Notes: generated by a model from the sequence alone, not told the origin. DNA of 64,000 nucleotides from an uncultured Pelagimonas sp. (GCF_947498515.1 NZ_CANMKO010000003.1:186001-250000), one strand, 5' to 3'; shown: positions 33,204 through 42,249, counted from the stretch's first letter. Translations and numbers: made by a program.

Positions 33204-34442
33204 ATGAGCACCGAGGATTATGGCGCCCCATCAGCGGCCTTTGCCGCCTTTGCCGCTTTTGGAAACTCCGCAGCATTCGCGGCTTTTGGCGGTCAAGCCG
33301 CCTTTGGCATGCCCGAGAACCCGGTTCTGGCCGAAGCCCTGCTCAGGAGCAGGGATGGCGTGGTCGGAAACCCGCTGCATATTCACGACAAGGTCCCAGC
33401 ATTACATGAGAATGATGTTGCGAACCTGACGCTTTTGTCCCCCGATGTTCGCTCTAGCCTTTGGTTATCAGAGCTGGGGTCGCGGGTTGCGATCACCGCG
33501 CCCAAACACAAGGATGGAGTCAAAGCCTCGCTTTGGAAGCTGGCAATGATGGAGGAAGACATCCCACGCGTTGAAACGCGCGAGGTGATTTCCATGACCC
33601 GACCAAGCGAGCAAACGTTTCGAGAGCAAATGAAATGGGTGGCGGGATATGCCGATATCCGGACAGATCGCGCCGCAGAAATACTGAGCCAAGTTGCCTC
33701 GCCTGTGCCGTTTTATGCGACGATTTCCTTTCTGGACCCGGCGCGAACGCCCTTTACGCTCGAGCTTTTGCAGGCTGGTTTGCGCTTTGCGAACTTTGTT
33801 GAGATGCAGATGAAATACATTCTCGCCGTCAAACGTCCGATTGAATATTCGCCTCAGGTCCAACCGATGATCCCAACGCCCAACCATGGCGCGTTACCAA
33901 GCGGGCATGCGACCGAAGCGTTTCTGACCGCACGGTTGCTTTGGAAGCTTTTGCGCGCGTCGGGCCAATCACCCTATTCGGACAATGGATATTGGGGTGA
34001 AATGCTCATGCGGACGGCGTCTAGGATTGCGGTCAATCGCACCGTCGCGGGCGTACATTTCCCGGTCGACAGCGCCGCCGGCTCATTGTTGGGGCTAACC
34101 CTTGCTGATCTGATCAGCTCCGAATGTCAGGGCAACACAGAATGGACCGCCAGTAAATTCATCGGCACCGAGTTTGACTGGAACAGCGATTTCAACTGGC
34201 ATGCCTTGTACGATGCAGAACACGACAAGCAAAAGCGCCGAAGCGTTTGGAACAGCGACGACACGCAGGATGAAGGCCTTGATGAAGAGGATGATGTTTG
34301 GGCCAAGGAGAAAGAACATGTTTGGGCCAAGACCAGGATTCAACGACTGGAGGGGCCGTGCATTACTTCCAAACCTCTGAACTGGTTGTGGACCAAGGCA
34401 TTGGCCGAATGGCGTGATCCAAACAATGGGACCAAGGGGTAA
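33204..34442 (+). CDS. PAP2/vanadium haloperoxidase-fold protein with N-terminal AAF repeats
   Basis: 412 residues. The three phosphate/vanadate motifs of the superfamily are present: K204-x6-R211-P212 (KYILAVKRP), PSGH with Ser233-Gly234-His235, and NR-x5-H-x3-D with Arg279, His285 and Asp289. No membrane helices surround them, so it is closer to soluble acid phosphatases or vanadium haloperoxidases than to membrane lipid phosphatases. Residues 11-35 are built from repeated AAF triplets ending in G (AAFAAFAAFG, AAFAAFG, AAFG), which is unusual and unlike a signal peptide. The C-terminal 80 residues are charged with a repeated 'VWAKEKEHVWAKT' element. Start: ATG with AAAGGA upstream. Followed after 3 bp by the protease gene. 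Confidence 0.85.
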   Translation: MSTEDYGAPSAAFAAFAAFGNSAAFAAFGGQAAFGMPENPVLAEALLRSRDGVVGNPLHIHDKVPALHENDVANLTLLSPDVRSSLWLSELGSRVAITAPKHKDGVKASLWKLAMMEEDIPRVETREVISMTRPSEQTFREQMKWVAGYADIRTDRAAEILSQVASPVPFYATISFLDPARTPFTLELLQAGLRFANFVEMQMKYILAVKRPIEYSPQVQPMIPTPNHGALPSGHATEAFLTARLLWKLLRASGQSPYSDNGYWGEMLMRTASRIAVNRTVAGVHFPVDSAAGSLLGLTLADLISSECQGNTEWTASKFIGTEFDWNSDFNWHALYDAEHDKQKRRSVWNSDDTQDEGLDEEDDVWAKEKEHVWAKTRIQRLEGPCITSKPLNWLWTKALAEWRDPNNGTKG

Positions 34443-34445
34443 CCC

Positions 34446-36512
34446 ATGGTGATGCGTTGGATCGAAACACCCCCCGCAATCAACGCCCCGGCGCATCCTC
34501 CTCTTGATGCGCTCTTGGCCGCGCGCCTGCAGCTTCATGCCGACCGGCCTGAGACGCCGGATAATGCATGGTGGTCTGTCATGCTGGATTTACGCGATGT
34601 CAGTCTAGAGGATCTGGCCGCCCAATTGCCCGCCCAAGATTTCCTGATCCCCTCGGTCTACAGCCCTGTGGATCGGCAGGCCGCGCAGGGGCGTCGTTTG
34701 GTTGCTGTCTTTATACGTCACAAACTGTTGCTTGAATTGAATGAAACAGGCCGCACGTTAGGGATCGTGGCGATCAAAGACGGTATGATCCACCCTGATG
34801 ATATGATCGATTTGGACGCGCGGTTTGTTGATCCCACGCCAATTCAGCTGGATAAAAAGTCCGTTGTTATGGCTGTGATCGACGATGGCATTGCCATCGC
34901 CAACAACGTGTTTCGTGACGGAGTGTGCTCTAGCCGGGTGGCCTTTAGCTGGGTGATGGCAGCGGGCAGGGGGCACGGGGAATCCGCGCCTGAGACCATT
35001 GGAAGGTCTTTTGATAAGGCGAAAATTGACCGGTATCTGACGCAGCACACGTACTGCGATCTTTTGGATGAGGCGGCGTTTTATCACGAAACCGGTCAGA
35101 TTGATTTCCAGAATGGAGAGTTTTCGCCGGTCTCACTGCGGCGCTCTCATGGCACCCATATTGCCGCCGTCGCGGCCGGGCATCCAATGGAGGAGGGGCT
35201 GCAGACAAGACCGATGATCTGTGTCTCACTCCCGCCGCGCGTGACCGCGGATACAACGGGTCAAAGCTCGTTCCCGGCAATTGCACTGGCGTTGCAATCG
35301 CTACACCATCAGGCATCACGGTTTCGTATAGGCGACAAACCTGCACCGGTTGTTTTGAATTTTTCTTTTGGAAACTACAGCGGACCGCATGACGGAACTG
35401 GCGAAATCGAAGCGTTGTTCCAACAGTTCCTTGATCAAGCGGGTGCTCAGGTTCGACAACTTGTCTTGCCAGCGGGAAATGGCAACTTAACTCAGACCCA
35501 TGCCGAAGTGACCTTTCCCGACGATGATCGCAAAACCAAAACTCTGACACTGCAAGATCCAACGGATGATCGGACGGCAACGCATATACAAATGTGGATG
35601 CCACGAACGCAAAAGGCCGAGAATTTTGTGACCCTTTCGGTATGCCCGCCTGTCGGACCAACAAGTCCGGTTTTGAAAACGGATGGCTCAGGCGTTTTGT
35701 CATATGATCTAGTGGACGAGCAGGGAATGTTGGCGCGGTTAAGCTATTCCAGAGCACCTGATCCAATTGGGCGCGGGTTGGTGACTTTGACACTGGCACC
35801 CAATAGCAGCCTTACCAAAAATGCCCCCACGGCCCCGGCGGGGCAGTGGACGGTTGCGGTCACACCCGACGAAATCGCGCCTCCGAATGGGGCAAAAGGG
35901 CTCTTTCTGCCTTTGAACTCTGTACAGGTTTGGGTGCGGCGGGATGAAACCCTTCCTGGGTTTGATCCCGGTGGTCGACAGGCGCAATTAGATGATCGCA
36001 ATTATCAACGTTTCGGAAAATATGGACTTCCTCTTGCGACTGATCCAATGGGGACAAAATCGCTTGTACGTCGTGCCGGGTCGCTAAGTGGCTTTGCATG
36101 TGGGGCCTCGCCCATAGTGATCGGTGGTGCCATTGCAAAGCAGCTCGAAGTCTCGCCCTATTCGGCATCGGGACCGATCACGCCTGTTTCTGAACACGCG
36201 GATGGCACTGATCCATTGACGACTAGAACAGGGCCCAATGCCGTTGCACGAGCTGATGATAGCCTGATCTTGTCGGGAATAATTAGCGCGGGTTCACATA
36301 GTGGATCGTTTGTGCGTCTATCCGGTACGAGCGTTGCGGCCCCCGGAATCGCCAGACTATTGGCCGACGAATTGTCAGACGGGCTTAAACCCGATCTCCA
36401 AAAAATCGCGGGAGGTGTTACGCGCACCGGCCAAGGGTTTATCCCGGTAAATCTGCATCTGACAAATCTGCCATATCCAATACTGGAGCCGTTTGGGCAC
36501 GTTGACCCCTGA
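34446..36512 (+). CDS. Subtilisin-like serine protease (S8)
   Basis: 688 residues, starting 4 bases after the PAP2-type gene stop. The catalytic triad is visible: Asp146 (AVIDDGIA), His235 (RSHGTHIAAVAAG) and Ser629 (SGTSVAAPG), with the oxyanion Asn345 in LPAGNGN. The interval between Asn345 and Ser629 (about 280 residues) is much longer than in standard subtilases and contains an inserted beta-rich region (~365-500). There is no signal peptide and no obvious propeptide of the I9 type; the first 130 residues may act as a regulatory domain. An intracellular processing protease for other products of this cluster is a reasonable inference but not shown. Confidence 0.9.
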   Translation: MVMRWIETPPAINAPAHPPLDALLAARLQLHADRPETPDNAWWSVMLDLRDVSLEDLAAQLPAQDFLIPSVYSPVDRQAAQGRRLVAVFIRHKLLLELNETGRTLGIVAIKDGMIHPDDMIDLDARFVDPTPIQLDKKSVVMAVIDDGIAIANNVFRDGVCSSRVAFSWVMAAGRGHGESAPETIGRSFDKAKIDRYLTQHTYCDLLDEAAFYHETGQIDFQNGEFSPVSLRRSHGTHIAAVAAGHPMEEGLQTRPMICVSLPPRVTADTTGQSSFPAIALALQSLHHQASRFRIGDKPAPVVLNFSFGNYSGPHDGTGEIEALFQQFLDQAGAQVRQLVLPAGNGNLTQTHAEVTFPDDDRKTKTLTLQDPTDDRTATHIQMWMPRTQKAENFVTLSVCPPVGPTSPVLKTDGSGVLSYDLVDEQGMLARLSYSRAPDPIGRGLVTLTLAPNSSLTKNAPTAPAGQWTVAVTPDEIAPPNGAKGLFLPLNSVQVWVRRDETLPGFDPGGRQAQLDDRNYQRFGKYGLPLATDPMGTKSLVRRAGSLSGFACGASPIVIGGAIAKQLEVSPYSASGPITPVSEHADGTDPLTTRTGPNAVARADDSLILSGIISAGSHSGSFVRLSGTSVAAPGIARLLADELSDGLKPDLQKIAGGVTRTGQGFIPVNLHLTNLPYPILEPFGHVDP

Positions 36513-36775
36513 CTTTGGCCATTTCAGCCACGGGCATAGCCACAGTCAGTTGGATGTATCGGTTGTAAACTCAGTTGGCCGGTGATGAACCGGGCGACAT
36601 TGATGTCACTCGTGTGAATTTGGAAGGCTGAATGGTACAAGGCTCCTGCCGTTAACGCCTCTGGTTTAACGACAGCGGATGCTTCTTTTTCTCGGTTTGG
36701 CAACAACCGTCCTGGACCATTGCAAACTGACCAAACGCTAGCCCAATCCAAATTGAGTCAAGCCACGAGCGGTTC

Positions 36776-37759
36776 TTATGTTTGTTTTTGGTCAATCAAC
36801 GAGTTTTGCAGGTTATAAAAAATCGGCTTATCCATTGGTCGCAAGGCGTCGATCTCCTCTTGTTCTACTCTCGTTAAACCGTCGCGCTTGGGGAGGTCAG
36901 CCGGTCCAAGGATCGAATGCGCTAGGCCAAGCGCCTCGAGGGATTTGATAAACCAGAAACCGGGGTCCAACTGACCCTTTTCAATGCCAAGCTTTGCTGA
37001 ATGTGGGAAGGCATGATGGTTGGAGTGCCAGTTTTCTCCAAAGGTGACCAACCCAAGGCCACGAAGGTTAAACCCCTGTACTGGCAAGCCCTCGACAATC
37101 CATCCTTGGTGGCCAGTTTTGTGTGCGAAATGTCCAACGATCCAATGGCCATTGAGCGATACTGCTACGCGTAGGAAGACACCCCACAGCACGAACTCTA
37201 AGCCGCCCAAAAAGAAAAGCGGGACCGCTACGGCAAGTTGCTGTGTCATCCAATGTCGTTCCATCCACTTATAAACAGGGTCATTTGCGATCTCAGGCTC
37301 GATTGCAAAATCTGGCGGATTGTCGAGATCGAACCGGCAGTGCATTTGCCACCAAGCATCGCGCCAAAACCCTGCACCATGGCTGGGGTGAGGGGGGCAA
37401 GTGGTCTGACGCTGATGCCAGTCTCGCATGTCATGGGCGCGGATCATACCAAACGGACCCGCCATGCCAACAAGGGTGCCAAGCCAAACAAGGATATATT
37501 CCAACCATTTAGGTGTGTGAAATGCCTTGTGAATAAGAAGTCGGTGCATGCCGACGGAGTGACCAGCACAAACTGTAATTGCTGTTGTTCCTAGAAATAC
37601 AAGAAACCCGCTCCAGCTTGGGGTGAAAAAGATCGCAGCAAGACCGCCTGCCATCATGACAAACAGCCAGAGCGATTTGGGCGCGTCCCAACGGATCGTG
37701 CCGCGCATCGCATTGCTTTGGTTGTTGGGAAATACGCGATCTGTTGCATGCAGGTACAT
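36776..37759 (-). CDS. Acyl lipid/acyl-CoA fatty acid desaturase
   Basis: 327 residues of an integral membrane di-iron desaturase. Three histidine boxes: H72-RLLI-H77, H109-DMRDW-H115, and ENWHSNHH at ~256-263, with hydrophobic helical pairs before and after. The spacing fits the delta-9 type desaturase family acting on acyl-CoA or acyl-lipid. The middle contains an extra His/Cys-rich loop (HQRQTTCPPHPSHG). It is divergent from an ArsR-type regulator with only 66 bp between starts, a pairing that suggests the regulator controls it, perhaps in response to membrane state. Exact regiochemistry cannot be judged. Confidence 0.88.
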   Translation of the reverse strand: MYLHATDRVFPNNQSNAMRGTIRWDAPKSLWLFVMMAGGLAAIFFTPSWSGFLVFLGTTAITVCAGHSVGMHRLLIHKAFHTPKWLEYILVWLGTLVGMAGPFGMIRAHDMRDWHQRQTTCPPHPSHGAGFWRDAWWQMHCRFDLDNPPDFAIEPEIANDPVYKWMERHWMTQQLAVAVPLFFLGGLEFVLWGVFLRVAVSLNGHWIVGHFAHKTGHQGWIVEGLPVQGFNLRGLGLVTFGENWHSNHHAFPHSAKLGIEKGQLDPGFWFIKSLEALGLAHSILGPADLPKRDGLTRVEQEEIDALRPMDKPIFYNLQNSLIDQKQT

Positions 37760-37825
37760 CTTGAAACCCCCGGTGATAACAAATATGATCTTAAAGATAT
37801 AACCAATAAGTTAAAAGGTTAACTC

Positions 37826-38140
37826 ATGTCAAGCCCTGATAAAGTGTTCGAAGCTTTGGCCTCAACAACGCGTCGTCGAATACTGGCCTATCTCTCAGAG
37901 GGGCCATTGACGGCTGGCGTCGTTGCTGAACGTTTCGATATGTCTCAACCCGCCATTTCCAAACACCTCTCAATTCTGGAGTCCGCGGACTTGATCTGGA
38001 AAAAGCGAGAAGGCCAGTTTGTAAAGTATGGCATGAAGGCTGATAATCTCGGGGGAACTTTGGCAAAGTTCATGCAGGAAGTTTGCCCGCCAAGCAGGGC
38101 GCTAAAAGCAGAGCGCCGTTCCGAGAATGAACCGGACTGA
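37826..38140 (+). CDS. ArsR/SmtB-type winged-helix regulator
   Basis: 104 residues with the compact ArsR fold: 'VFEALASTTRRRILAYLSEG' at the start, the recognition helix 'RFDMSQPAISKHLSILESA' and the wing 'KKREGQFVKYGM'. No Cys/His metal site is visible, which places it near the SdpR/autorepressor branch rather than the metal sensors. Divergent from the desaturase gene, separated by 66 A/T-rich bases that must contain both promoters, including a TTAA-rich segment. Likely represses itself and the desaturase. Confidence 0.85.
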   Translation: MSSPDKVFEALASTTRRRILAYLSEGPLTAGVVAERFDMSQPAISKHLSILESADLIWKKREGQFVKYGMKADNLGGTLAKFMQEVCPPSRALKAERRSENEPD

Positions 38141-39110
38141 ACATGTCGAATTCTGCTTACATGGCGACCTAAGGGCCAGCAGCCGCGCATCAAAGGCAAT
38201 GACGTTTCTTTTTGCGCAAGACGTTGCAATGTATTGTTATTCAAGAATCTCATCAAGATCGTGGCGAACCCAACCCGGTGGCACGGTTCATAAGTAGGCC
38301 AATTGTTAGTGGAGAAGACGGCAGTCCCGCGTCAAGCCGTGGTCAACTGACCGAGCACCCAAAAACTGTGCGCTGCAAAAAGCGCTCGGGCTCTGTTGAG
38401 GCGGGGCGCTTCTGCGTTTCTGAACGCAGTCATGAGGCGGGTTTTTACGGTCAACCCTTCCGGGAACCGCGCAAGGCACCGGACATGCGTGTTGCGCCGT
38501 TTTTTGGGCGTAAACTGCAATGTTGGGGCAGGGGCGCGGGGTCACGTTTGACGCACCACTGCGTCGCGCAAATCCGCTGGCTGCGCCGAAAGAGGCCAAG
38601 CCAGCCCCCAAGACCGATATCCATCCCTACTGCTTGGGATGAGTGTAGAACCATGCACTGGAATGCGGCTGTTCGACCGGTTGTCAATATCAGAGACATG
38701 GCTCGCGCGGACGGCACAGAGGCTCCGTCGTTTGGCGAACCAGACAAAACCGAGCCTTTGAACCGCGTGTTGGGGACTACGAGGCTGAGCGCGCAGTGAT
38801 CACCGAATACAAAGGGGGCGGAGCCGGTCAGAAGCAGAAGCTTTCGCTGCTCAATCTTATTTTGCCAGAAACGATACCCAGCGTAACATCATGTTAGCCG
38901 AAAACTGGTGAGCGCCAGGTATCCACGTGATCCCTCTGCCGGCATGTCGTTTGAAGACGTCGGAACCTTTCCCCCAAGCTCACGAGGTATGATCGTCAAC
39001 CCGACATCGACAGTTCGCCCGGTTAACGCTGTCGCACCGGCCACCGGCGCGACCATTTGGGCACATAAAAATCATAATAAAAAGACGGACGCGGGCCAAC
39101 ATCTCTTGGT
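38141..39110. other. Gene-poor region of about 970 bases
   Basis: Open frames are present (for example 38212-38799 on the plus strand, 195 codons) but have Arg/Pro/Cys/Ser-heavy composition typical of random GC-rich translation, no good ribosome site, and no recognised motif. A small hairpin TGCGTT-TCTG-AACGCA lies at 38412-38427. The region may be decayed coding DNA. No insertion-sequence ends were recognised. Confidence 0.4.
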
Positions 39111-39968
39111 TCACAGGGCGATTTTCAAACCATCTTTGCCAACAATCAGTTCACCCTCCCAATGCTCATCAACAGCATTTTGCCAATCGGTTTCGCTATA
39201 ACTCGGGTCATCTGATGGAATGAGGTGCGACAAAGCCAGCCGTTTAACGCCTGCTCGTGTTGCCGTTTTTGCCGCGTCATGGGCAAATGTATGGGACCGC
39301 AACCAATGAGCCATCAGTTTGTCGCTGCCATTGCCTATCCTTTCCATCAAGGCTGGCAATGCGCTTTCTAGCATTGCCTCATGCACCAAAAGGTCCGCGC
39401 CTTTTGCAAAGTGTTCGAGGGCGGCAATGGGGGCAGTATCGCCGGAACATACGACATGGGTATCAGCCGTTTTGAAGGACAAAGCATAGCAATCGGTAAG
39501 GGGCGGGTGTTCGGTTCGGATGGCCGAAACAACTAGACCGTCGTGATCCATGACGGTGCCTTCATCGATTTCATAAACCTTTACCAACTCTCGTATATCT
39601 GGGCGGCCTTCGTCCTCCATACGCAGATCTATGTCGGCCTTCATGGACATCAAGAACGCCAACCAATAGTTGACAAGGCCCGGCGGGCCATAGACGTCGA
39701 CCGGTGTTTTCAACCCCGCCGTCCAAGACGTGTGCAGAAGCGGTCCGAGTTCAAGGTAATGGTCCGAGTGCAGGTGTGTGATAAAGATCAGGGACAGGTC
39801 TTTGAGTTGCATGCCTTGATCGACCAAGCCTTTGGTGACGCCAAGTCCGCAATCCACAACGATTTTCTTATCGTTCAGGACAAACAGGTTCGACGTTGGC
39901 ATCGATGATCCCGGACGGATCGCAGGGCCACCTTTTGTGCCCAGAAGGGCAACGTAGTTCTCTGACAT
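39111..39968 (-). CDS. MBL-fold metallo-hydrolase
   Basis: 285 residues from the ATG at 39968 (GGGAATAGGA upstream; a TTG 15 bases earlier is in frame but less likely). The metallo-beta-lactamase fold has 'ITHLHSDHYLELGPL' (His-x-His-x-Asp-His zinc site), 'VVCSGDTAPIAAL' with the bridging Asp, and a final His in 'LALSHLIPSDDPSY'. The layout resembles RNase Z/arylsulfatase-like members, but gene context, directly downstream of an aminotransferase (11 bp), favours a small-molecule hydrolase, such as a lactonase or amide/ester hydrolase in a catabolic route. Substrate unknown. Confidence 0.85.
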   Translation of the reverse strand: MSENYVALLGTKGGPAIRPGSSMPTSNLFVLNDKKIVVDCGLGVTKGLVDQGMQLKDLSLIFITHLHSDHYLELGPLLHTSWTAGLKTPVDVYGPPGLVNYWLAFLMSMKADIDLRMEDEGRPDIRELVKVYEIDEGTVMDHDGLVVSAIRTEHPPLTDCYALSFKTADTHVVCSGDTAPIAALEHFAKGADLLVHEAMLESALPALMERIGNGSDKLMAHWLRSHTFAHDAAKTATRAGVKRLALSHLIPSDDPSYSETDWQNAVDEHWEGELIVGKDGLKIAL

Positions 39969-39979
39969 TCCTATTCCCT

Positions 39980-41326
39980 TCAAACCGATGCGAAACCCGC
40001 ATCGAGCGCGGACAAAATGGTGTTGGCGTCGGTTTCGGTCAGCACGAGCGGCGGTGACAAAATAAGGTTCGGCCCGGACACGCGAACCATCGCCCCGGCC
40101 GCATAGGCACCTTCATAGACTTTGGCCGCTGTTGCCGCGTCGATCGGTTTTTTGGTGGTGCGGTCGCTGACCATCTCAATCGCAGTCATCAAGCCGTGAC
40201 CACCACGCACATCCCCAATGATGTCGTATTTTGCCATCAAAGTCTTGCACCCTTCGAACAGTTGCGTGCCGCGTGCCGCAGCGTTTTCGACCACGTTCAA
40301 ACGCTTGGTTTCTGCCAAACACGCAAGGGCCGCCGCCGCGCCAACGGGGTGGCCAGAATAGGTGTAACCGTGGCCAATTTTGGCGTTTGGATCAGATTCA
40401 AAAGCCTCGATCATGCGATCACCGATCATAACAGCCCCGAACGGGAAATAGCCGTTGGTAATGGCCTTGGCCGTCGCCATCATATCGGGTTTGATCCCCC
40501 AAAGACGTGCGCCAGACCAGGCTCCAGTGCGGCCATAGGCGGTGATGACTTCATCTGTGATCAACAAAATCCCGTTTCGGTTACAAATCTCCTGCACCAT
40601 TGGAGCAAAGGATTTATGCGGGGGAATAACCCCGCCAGCGCCCAGGATTGGCTCCATAATCATGGCGGCGATTGTACCGGCCCCTTGGAAGGCGATCTCG
40701 TCTTCAAGTGCTTGGGCGCAAAGCTGCGCCAAGCGCTCGGGATCTGTTTCGTTGAACGGATTGCGATAGGTGTAGGGGGCCGGAATGTGATAACAGCCCG
40801 GCAAAAGCGGTTCGTAAGCCGTGCGGAAGTTCGCGTTGCCATTAACAGAGGCACCGCCGATATGGGTGCCGTGGTACCCCTTTTTCAGGCTCAGGAATTT
40901 GGTACGTCCGGCCTCGCCACGCAGTTTGTGATACTGGCGTGCCAAACGCAGCGCTGTTTCAACGGAATCCGATCCGCCGGAGGTGAAAAAGGCGCGGCTC
41001 AGGCCATCTGGTTCGAAAAACTGGCCCAGTTCATAGGACAGTTCAATGGCGGCATCATTGGATGTGCCGCGAAACGTTGAGTAATAAGGGAGAGTGTCCA
41101 ATTGATTGGCGATTGCGTCTTTGACGGGCTGACACGAATACCCCAAGTTGACGTTCCAAAGCCCGCCAACGCCGTCCACGACGGTATGCCCATCGATGTC
41201 TGAGACGCTGACACCGGACGCGCCTGTGATGATTATGGGCGGATTGTCATGGCTGTCCTTGGGGGACGTCATGGGATGCCACATATGGCGCCCATTGTTT
41301 TCTTTTAGAAAATTTGAGTCTTTCAT
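39980..41326 (-). CDS. Class III omega-aminotransferase
   Basis: 448 residues, PLP-dependent. 'FFTSGGSDSVETALRLARQY' binds the PLP phosphate, 'KKGYHGTHIGGASVNGN' is the tyrosine stacking region, 'LLITDEVITAYGRTGAW' has the Asp for the pyridine nitrogen, and 'MATAKAITNGYFPFGAV' the Schiff-base Lys. The pattern is that of beta-alanine/taurine/putrescine-pyruvate aminotransferases, which convert omega-amines to aldehydes. An aldehyde dehydrogenase lies in the divergent operon, a natural next step. Overlaps the IclR gene end by 4 bp, so aminotransferase and regulator are co-transcribed. Confidence 0.9.
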   Translation of the reverse strand: MKDSNFLKENNGRHMWHPMTSPKDSHDNPPIIITGASGVSVSDIDGHTVVDGVGGLWNVNLGYSCQPVKDAIANQLDTLPYYSTFRGTSNDAAIELSYELGQFFEPDGLSRAFFTSGGSDSVETALRLARQYHKLRGEAGRTKFLSLKKGYHGTHIGGASVNGNANFRTAYEPLLPGCYHIPAPYTYRNPFNETDPERLAQLCAQALEDEIAFQGAGTIAAMIMEPILGAGGVIPPHKSFAPMVQEICNRNGILLITDEVITAYGRTGAWSGARLWGIKPDMMATAKAITNGYFPFGAVMIGDRMIEAFESDPNAKIGHGYTYSGHPVGAAAALACLAETKRLNVVENAAARGTQLFEGCKTLMAKYDIIGDVRGGHGLMTAIEMVSDRTTKKPIDAATAAKVYEGAYAAGAMVRVSGPNLILSPPLVLTETDANTILSALDAGFASV

Positions 41327-42219
41327 GATGTCGCGTCCAATGTATTAGAGCTTTTCAGAGTGGCGGCCCAAAGGGCCTCTATCTGCTCGGGAACGGTGCC
41401 GCCCCAACCGCGGGTTAGTTCACGGCTGGCGGTTACGAGATGCTTTTGGCATGTTTGTTCGAGTTCGGGGGTAAATCGCGTCGCGACACAAGCCACAGAA
41501 ACCGCGCCCGCAATCTTGCCGGTTTTGTCAAAGACAGGCGCTGCGAGGCTCGAGACCTCATCTTCAAAACTTTGGATTGTACGTCCAAATCCGGTTTGTC
41601 GAACAGATTGCACGACCTGTTCTAAAGAGGCCTTCGAATTGATGGTGTGGTTCGTGAACTTTTCGAGGTTGTCCACTGCAACCTCCATAAGCTCGGCCGG
41701 ACCAAAGGCTAAAATTGACAAACCCGAGGCCGTCGCATGAAGCGGAAATTTGTTCAGATCAACCACGACTCGCGTGCTGTGCTGAATTGATTCGCACGAA
41801 GCCAACGCAAAAACAGCCGTCCCAGACAAAACCGACGCATGAGTCGTTTCCCCTGTTTCCTCTGCAAGCGCCCGAAGAACCGGAAGTGCGCTTTCCTTGC
41901 GCGGCACAGTCAGCTCTCGCGTTTGCGCCAACTGCAAAAGCGCCGGCCCAAGGCGGTACTGCCGGGTGAGCGGATTTTGCTCAACAAAACCAGCCTCTTC
42001 AAGCGCTTGAAGATGCCTATGCGTTGTCGCCTTGTCACGTTTGGCCAATCGGCAAAGCGCTGAAAGGCCGATTTCTGGACTGGTTGCTGAAAAGAACGAC
42101 AGCAAGTGAAGAGATTTTAACGCAGAGGACAATTTGGAACCGCCGATTTGTTTAATTTCAGAAAAAGTTTGACAGACACAAATTAACAAGGCAACCTTTT
42201 TTTCAAACCACTGGTTCAA
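41323..42219 (-). CDS. IclR family transcriptional regulator
   Basis: Winged helix ('LKSLHLLSFFSATSPEIGLS', 'KRDKATTHRHLQALEEAGFV') followed by an IclR effector domain ('ASVLSGTAVFALASCES', 'HATASGLSILAFGP', 'AGAVSVACVATRF'). The full open frame reaches a TTG at 42219, but that end overlaps a perfect operator-like palindrome (42213-42229), so translation probably begins at a later TTG, for example near 42132 giving about 269 residues, closer to the family norm. First gene of the leftward unit with the aminotransferase and hydrolase; divergent from the tct operon. It most likely senses the pathway substrate. Confidence 0.9.
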   Translation of the reverse strand: MNQWFEKKVALLICVCQTFSEIKQIGGSKLSSALKSLHLLSFFSATSPEIGLSALCRLAKRDKATTHRHLQALEEAGFVEQNPLTRQYRLGPALLQLAQTRELTVPRKESALPVLRALAEETGETTHASVLSGTAVFALASCESIQHSTRVVVDLNKFPLHATASGLSILAFGPAELMEVAVDNLEKFTNHTINSKASLEQVVQSVRQTGFGRTIQSFEDEVSSLAAPVFDKTGKIAGAVSVACVATRFTPELEQTCQKHLVTASRELTRGWGGTVPEQIEALWAATLKSSNTLDATS

Positions 42220-42229
42220 ATAATGAACC
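42213..42229. promoter_or_regulatory. IclR-type operator palindrome
   Basis: GGTTCA-AATAA-TGAACC is a perfect 6-bp dyad with a 5-base spacer, lying between the leftward IclR gene and the rightward tctC gene, 21 bases before the tctC start. Its position fits a shared operator for both transcripts. Confidence 0.7.
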
Positions 42230-42249
42230 GATCAACCGGGAGACTGTAG

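Noticed and set aside
34945-35799. 284-codon open frame on the minus strand
   Set aside because: Antisense to the S8 protease gene, whose catalytic residues span this region; composition is Arg/Ser/Pro-rich as in shadow frames.
38212-38799. 195-codon plus-strand frame
   Set aside because: No ribosome site, no domain, composition of random GC-rich DNA; kept only as part of a gene-poor stretch.
40196-41080. 294-codon open frame on the plus strand
   Set aside because: It lies antisense inside the aminotransferase gene; the minus-strand product has full family motifs, while this frame gives no recognisable fold.
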